Positions 59,043 to 64,000 of a stretch of DNA of 64,000 bases are shown piece after piece. Source of the stretch: CAVXNB01 sp963763085. Its GTDB lineage: Bacteria > Actinomycetota > Acidimicrobiia > Acidimicrobiales > Bog-793. A model generated the notes under the pieces. The model had not been told where the DNA came from. It worked only from the letters and a program-made list of their open reading frames with translations, and searched no databases. The DNA lies in NCBI GenBank assembly GCA_963763085.1, contig CAVXNB010000004.1, positions 744,001 to 808,000 of the forward strand. The letters are read 5' to 3'. The first letter of the stretch is position 1. Each line of letters opens with the position of its first letter. A program made the position numbers and the translations under genes.

Positions 59043-59317
59043 CCGGGTCGCCTACGCCGGCGGGGGCCCGGCAGCCGGGGTGGCCGGTAGCCGGGGGCCG
59101 GCAGCGGGGGCCGGCACGGGGCGTAGTTAATTTCTTTGCAAAACTTGCTTCCGAAAAAGATTGCGACCAGTCGCAATCTCGATGGGAGGCAAGTTCGGGC
59201 ACGAATTCGAATATGCCCGAGGGGCCGGGCCGCCGGCGCCGACCCACCCGGAGGCGCCCGCCGGCGCCGGCCGCCGGCGCCGGCCCACACTGAGCCCTGC
59301 CCCGCCGGCGCCCGGGC
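59043..59317. other. Intergenic region: GC-rich repeats flanking an AT-rich palindromic island
   Basis: No gene seen. Two GCCGGC/GGCGCC-rich patches (about 59050-59123 and 59220-59292) flank a strikingly AT-rich stretch (about 59125-59215) containing the inverted repeats listed separately. It lies between convergent genes, the transpeptidase and pntB, so a bidirectional terminator role is possible, but there is no U-rich tail. Confidence 0.6.
59142..59195. other. Nested palindrome in AT-rich island
   Basis: Inner arms AGATTGCGAC (59158-59167) and GTCGCAATCT (59170-59179) are perfect 10-bp inverted repeats around a 2-nt centre. Outer arms AACTTGCTTCC (59142-59152) and GGAGGCAAGTT (59185-59195) pair with one mismatch. 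A third hairpin, CGGGCA (59196-59201) with TGCCCG (59214-59219), adjoins it. Could be a terminator, a structured RNA or a protein-binding site; not recognised as a known element. Confidence 0.7.
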
Positions 59318-60699
<1,382 letters not shown>

Positions 60700-60703
<4 letters not shown>

Positions 60704-61047
60704 TTGGGGCTGCTCTCCGCGCCGGGCGCCGGCGAGGCGTCGCTGTCTGGACTCTTGGGCGGCTGTCGCACCTTGAACATCTCGAGCATGCGGTCGGTCA
60801 CGACGAACCCGCCGACGACGTTCACCGTCGCCAGGACCACCGCGACGAAGCCGAGGATCATCTGCGTCGTCCCCACGGCCGTGCCGAGGACGAGCATCGC
60901 GCCGACCACGACGACGCCGTGGATGGCGTTCGTGCCCGACATCAGCGGAGTGTGCAGCGTGCTCGGCACCTTCGCGATGACCTCGAAGCCGACGAAGGCG
61001 GAGAGCACGAAGACGGTGACCAGCGAGAGGATGTCGCCGCCGTTCAT
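60700..61047 (-). CDS. pntAb: NAD(P) transhydrogenase alpha subunit, membrane part
   Basis: Small membrane subunit, 115 residues with three helices (LSLVTVFVLSAFVGFEVIAK, IHGVVVVGAMLVLGTAVG, MILGFVAVVLATVNVVGGF). It corresponds to the domain II part of PntA in species with a split alpha chain. VPSTLHTPLMSGTNAIHG is highly conserved. ATG at 61047 overlaps the pntAa stop (ATGA); a longer frame upstream is not used. Confidence 0.93.
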
Positions 61048-62180
61048 CCGCCACCTCCTTCGAGCAGTTCGCGGGTCGGACCGTGGCGGACCTCGCCCTC
61101 GTACGTCACGCACGTGCCGCTAACGATCTCGTCGTCGAAGTCGGGGGCGAACTTGCCCTCCTTCACGACGAGCGCCAGGAACTCCGCGATGTTGCGCGAA
61201 TACAGGAAGCTCGCGTGCAGGGGCATGGAGCTCGGGAGGTTCCTGACCCCGATGACGGTAACGCCGTCGATCTCGAGGTTCTCGCCGGGCCGGCTGAGCT
61301 CAAAGTTGCCTCCCGTCTCGGCGGCAAGGTCGACGATGACGCTGCCTCGAGTCATCTCGCGGGCCATCTCGCCCGTCACGAGGATCGGCGCCCTGCGCCC
61401 GGGGATGGCGGCGGTCGTGATCACGACGTCGGCGGCGGCGACCTCCTTGCCGATGAGCTCCCGCTGCCGGCGCAGGAAGTCCTCGGACTGCTCCCGGGCG
61501 TAACCGCCTTCGCCCTCCTGGGTCTCGAGCTCGAGCTCGACGAAGGATGCGCCGAGGCTCTTCACCTCGTCTCTTGCGGCCGGCCGGACGTCGTACGCGC
61601 GGACGACGGCGCCGAGCCGGCGCGCCGTCGCAATCGCCTGCAGCCCGGCGACGCCGGCACCGAGCACGAGGACCTTGGCCGGCGGCACAGTCCCGGCCGC
61701 CGTCATGTAGAGGGGGAAGAACTTCGGCAGGTGCTCGGCTGCCAGCAGGGCCCCGCGGTAACCGGATACGAGCGCCTGGGAGGAGAGCGCGTCCATCGCC
61801 TGCGAACGGCTGATCCGAGGCAGAAGGTCCAGGCTGAAGGCGGCAATTCGCCGCGCGGCCAAGGCACGGACCAGCTCGAGGTCCGACCCGGGCTGGAGGA
61901 AGCTCAAGGTGGCGGCGCCCTCGTTCAGCAGCTGGACCTCCTCGACGGTCGGGGGCTGAACCTTGCAGACCATTGCCGAGGAGGCGAAGAGCCTCGCGGC
62001 ATCGTCGATCAACGTGACGCCTTTGGCCACGTAGGCGGCGTCGTCGAGCAGTGACCCGGCGCCGGCGCCGGCCTGGATGGCGACGGTGGCGCCGGTCGCT
62101 GTGATCCTTGTTGCGACGTCGGGGACGAGCGCGACCCTCCGCTCGCCGGGCGTTGTCTCGCTCGGAATCCCCACTTGCAT
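61044..62180 (-). CDS. pntAa: NAD(P) transhydrogenase alpha subunit, NAD(H)-binding part
   Basis: Soluble domain I subunit, 378 residues. Family landmarks are IPSETTPGERRVALVPD, AFSLDLLPRISRSQAMDALS, the NAD-binding loop KVLVLGAGVAGLQAIATARR, and VITTAAIPGRRAPILVTGEM. ATG start. First gene of the pntAa-pntAb-pntB operon, with ATGA and GTGA overlaps that suggest coupled, balanced synthesis. Alanine dehydrogenase shares the fold, but the operon settles the identity. Confidence 0.94.
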   Translation of the reverse strand: MQVGIPSETTPGERRVALVPDVATRITATGATVAIQAGAGAGSLLDDAAYVAKGVTLIDDAARLFASSAMVCKVQPPTVEEVQLLNEGAATLSFLQPGSDLELVRALAARRIAAFSLDLLPRISRSQAMDALSSQALVSGYRGALLAAEHLPKFFPLYMTAAGTVPPAKVLVLGAGVAGLQAIATARRLGAVVRAYDVRPAARDEVKSLGASFVELELETQEGEGGYAREQSEDFLRRQRELIGKEVAAADVVITTAAIPGRRAPILVTGEMAREMTRGSVIVDLAAETGGNFELSRPGENLEIDGVTVIGVRNLPSSMPLHASFLYSRNIAEFLALVVKEGKFAPDFDDEIVSGTCVTYEGEVRHGPTRELLEGGGG

Positions 62181-62263
62181 GCGAGGGGTCTAGCAAATGT
62201 GGGCCCCACCGGTCGACATCGCAGGTCGCGCCGTCGACGGGCACGGCACTAACGTCGTTGGCC

Positions 62264-63193
62264 GTGCCTACCGCCATTCTCGCTCCCGGCGTCGTCGAGA
62301 TCGACACTCTCCTGGGGGGCTGGGAGAAGCTCACTGCCGGCTATCTCATCGGCGGCCCGCGGCCCGTCCTCGTCGAGACGGGCAGCCAGAGCTCGATCGA
62401 GGTTCTGCTCGCCGCTCTGACCGAGCTCGGCGTTGACGCCGGGGAACTCGCCGGCGTGGTCGTGACCCACATCCACCTCGACCATGCCGGGGGCGTGGGC
62501 GACGTGGCCCGCGCGTTTCCCGACGCGGCGGTGTACGTGCACGAGAAGGGAGCGCGGCACCTCGTCGACCCTACGCGCCTCGTGCGGTCGGCCGAAATGG
62601 TCTACGGACCGCTCCTCGACTCGCTCTACGGCCGCCTCGATCCGACGCCGACCGAACGTGTTCACGTCCTGTACGACGGCGACGAGATCGACCTCGGTGA
62701 CGGCAGGAGCCTCCGGGCGATCGACTCGCCCGGGCATGCCAAGCATCATCTCGGATTGCTCGACTCCGAGAGCGGGCTGCTGTTCGCCGGCGACGCCGTG
62801 GGCGTACGCCTGCCGGACGGAGGTGGGCTGCGGCCCGCTACGCCGCCGCCCGACTTCGATCTCGACCTGGCACTGGCGTCCTTGCGGAGGTTCGCCGACG
62901 AGAGGCCAACTGGGATCGCTCTGGCCCATTACGGCCTCGTGCCCGGCGACCCCCTGGAACTACTCGAGGAGGCCGACGCGACGCTCCGGAGCTGGGCCGA
63001 GGAGGCCGAGCGCGCGTGGCGTGGGGGGGAGGACATTGCGGGGGCGCTGCAGGCCCGTTTCGCTGATGGCCTGGACGGCATGGAACCCGAGCGCCGTCAG
63101 CGCCTCGAGACGTTGAACGGCGTCCACTCGAATGCTGCCGGCTTGCGCCGCTGGCTCGACCAGCGAGCCGGCGCAAAGCCCTCGGAGGCCTGA
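62264..63193 (+). CDS. Metallo-beta-lactamase-fold hydrolase
   Basis: MBL-fold protein of 309 residues with the metal motif THIHLDHAGG (HxHxDH), an Asp/His continuation in SPGHAKHHLGLLD and FAGDAVGVRLPD, and a distal His in LAHYG. The C-terminal 100 residues are helical. The GTG at 62264 starts the conserved part (VPTAILAPGVVEIDTLLGGW). It is 28 nt before the mutase gene on the same strand, so they may share a transcript. Thioesterase, lactonase or RNA/DNA hydrolase activities are all possible in this fold. Confidence 0.85.
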   Translation: MPTAILAPGVVEIDTLLGGWEKLTAGYLIGGPRPVLVETGSQSSIEVLLAALTELGVDAGELAGVVVTHIHLDHAGGVGDVARAFPDAAVYVHEKGARHLVDPTRLVRSAEMVYGPLLDSLYGRLDPTPTERVHVLYDGDEIDLGDGRSLRAIDSPGHAKHHLGLLDSESGLLFAGDAVGVRLPDGGGLRPATPPPDFDLDLALASLRRFADERPTGIALAHYGLVPGDPLELLEEADATLRSWAEEAERAWRGGEDIAGALQARFADGLDGMEPERRQRLETLNGVHSNAAGLRRWLDQRAGAKPSEA

Positions 63194-63221
63194 CGGTCGC
63201 GGGGTCGTAGACTTGGTGGTC

Positions 63222-64000
63222 GTGGACGAGAGCGACGAAGCGGCGGCCTGGCGGGAGCTGTTCGGGTCCTCGGCGCTTCGCGACGTCGAGTTCGAGACCA
63301 TGTCGGGCATTCCGCTCGAACCGGTCTATGGCCCGTTCGGCTCGCCTGGGTCGACTGACGCGGGGCCCGGAACCGGTTCAGGGGCACGCCTGCCCGAAGG
63401 CGCCGACGCAGGGGCCCCCCTGCCCGGCCTGTACCCGTACACCCGGGGGCCGTATGCCTCGATGTACCGGTCGAAGCTCTGGACGATGCGCATGTTCGCC
63501 GGATTCGGGACGGCGGAGGACACGAATGTCCGATTCCGCGAGCTGCTCCGGTCCGGCAGCGACGGGCTTTCGGTCGCCTTCGACCTGCCGACATTGATGG
63601 GCCGCGACTCCGACGACCCGCTCGCCGAAGGCGAGGTCGGGCGCTGCGGCGTGGCGGTCGACACCCTCGCGGACGTCCACGACCTCTTCGCCGGCATCGA
63701 CCTCGGCGAGGTGACGACGTCGATGACGATCAACTCGCCGGCGGCGATCGTTCTCGCGATGTACGTCGCGGCCGCGGCCGATGCCGGCGTGCCGAGCCGG
63801 CGGTTGGGCGGGACGATTCAGAACGACATGCTGAAGGAGTACCAGGCGCAGAAGGAGTACGTCTTCCCGCCCCGCCCGTCGCTGCGGATCGTCACCGACA
63901 TGATCCGCTACTGCTCGTCGGAAATGCCGCAGTTTCATGCCGTTTCGGTCTCGGGCTACCACATCCGCGAGGCCGGATCGACGGCTGCCCAGGAGCTCGC
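63222..64000 (+). CDS. Methylmalonyl-CoA mutase-family large-subunit (N-terminal part, runs off window)
   Basis: First 259 or so residues of a B12-dependent acyl-CoA mutase: LYPYTRGPYASMYRSKLWTM and MRMFAGFGTAEDTNVRFREL, then GSDGLSVAFDLPTLMGRDSD, SMTINSPAAIVLAMYVAAAA and IQNDMLKEYQAQKEYVFPPR, and SVSGYHIREAGSTAAQEL at the edge. These define the substrate-binding TIM barrel. The GTG at 63222 is chosen; in-frame GTG 63216 is also possible. A Gly/Ala-rich loop after GSPGSTDAG is unusual. Methylmalonyl-, isobutyryl- or ethylmalonyl-CoA mutase cannot be separated without the rest of the gene. Confidence 0.9.
   Translation, partial: MDESDEAAAWRELFGSSALRDVEFETMSGIPLEPVYGPFGSPGSTDAGPGTGSGARLPEGADAGAPLPGLYPYTRGPYASMYRSKLWTMRMFAGFGTAEDTNVRFRELLRSGSDGLSVAFDLPTLMGRDSDDPLAEGEVGRCGVAVDTLADVHDLFAGIDLGEVTTSMTINSPAAIVLAMYVAAAADAGVPSRRLGGTIQNDMLKEYQAQKEYVFPPRPSLRIVTDMIRYCSSEMPQFHAVSVSGYHIREAGSTAAQEL

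Noticed and set aside
59142..59195. Classical intrinsic terminator
   Set aside because: Strong hairpin but no U-tract after either arm; kept only as an unexplained palindrome.

Overview
The window is a 64 kb piece of a high-GC bacterial chromosome. GTG starts are frequent and genes are tightly packed, often with GTGA or ATGA stop/start overlaps. Several genes point to an actinobacterium, possibly a deep-branching class such as Acidimicrobiia: a BldD-type regulator with a cyclic-di-GMP signature, a NirA/Sir-type sulfite reductase beside an APS reductase, an F420-type (FrhB) oxidoreductase, an AddAB-like nuclease-helicase, a split proton-translocating transhydrogenase and a methylmalonyl-CoA mutase. 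No rRNA, tRNA, CRISPR array, prophage or insertion sequence was recognised, and most of the window reads as core chromosome.

Layout. 1-9.9 kb is a leftward operon: a Tat-exported peptide-type substrate-binding lipoprotein, two paralogous CocE/NonD hydrolases and an Opp/Dpp ABC transporter (two permeases, two ATPases). Divergent from it lie a 2-oxoglutarate/Fe(II) oxygenase and an alpha/beta hydrolase. 11.9-16.8 kb holds glycyl-tRNA synthetase, a broken AbiEi/DUF559-like gene, recO, a small membrane protein, uppS and a siroheme-forming dehydrogenase. 17.0-21.2 kb is a sulfur assimilation operon: cysH, sulfite reductase, a ferredoxin-FrhB protein overlapping it by 4 nt, and a small unknown protein. 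Then come hutH, a serine beta-lactamase-fold hydrolase, an AddB/AddA-like pair, a D12 DNA methyltransferase coupled to two membrane proteins, a mercaptopyruvate-type sulfurtransferase and a DinG-like helicase (to 36 kb). 36-42 kb has a small nucleotide kinase-like protein, two VOC proteins, a lipoprotein, a threonine-synthase-like PLP enzyme and an OafA-like acyltransferase. 42-54.5 kb is one long leftward housekeeping run (lepA, hrcA, dnaJ, rsmE, bldD, hemW, HTH, HIT, phoH, ybeY, hlyC/corC, era, methyltransferase). 54.6-64 kb has rpsT, a GH18 lipoprotein, a YacL-like PIN/TRAM protein, pcm, an L,D-transpeptidase, pntB/pntAb/pntAa, an MBL-fold hydrolase and the start of a mutase gene.

Most notable biology. 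The sulfite reductase and the ferredoxin-FrhB protein together carry the parts found fused in the F420-dependent sulfite reductase (Fsr) of methanogens. I therefore propose a split F420H2-linked sulfite reductase in this organism. The neighbouring APS reductase has Thr in place of one of its four iron-sulfur cysteines.

Reading caution. About 24 single-base frame breaks were found in otherwise well-conserved genes. Nearly all are one extra base, usually in a short G or C run, and they cluster at 42-57 kb. This looks like an insertion-biased sequencing or assembly error rather than gene decay. I give each such gene its full repaired extent and state where the break lies. All functions are inferred from sequence reading alone.
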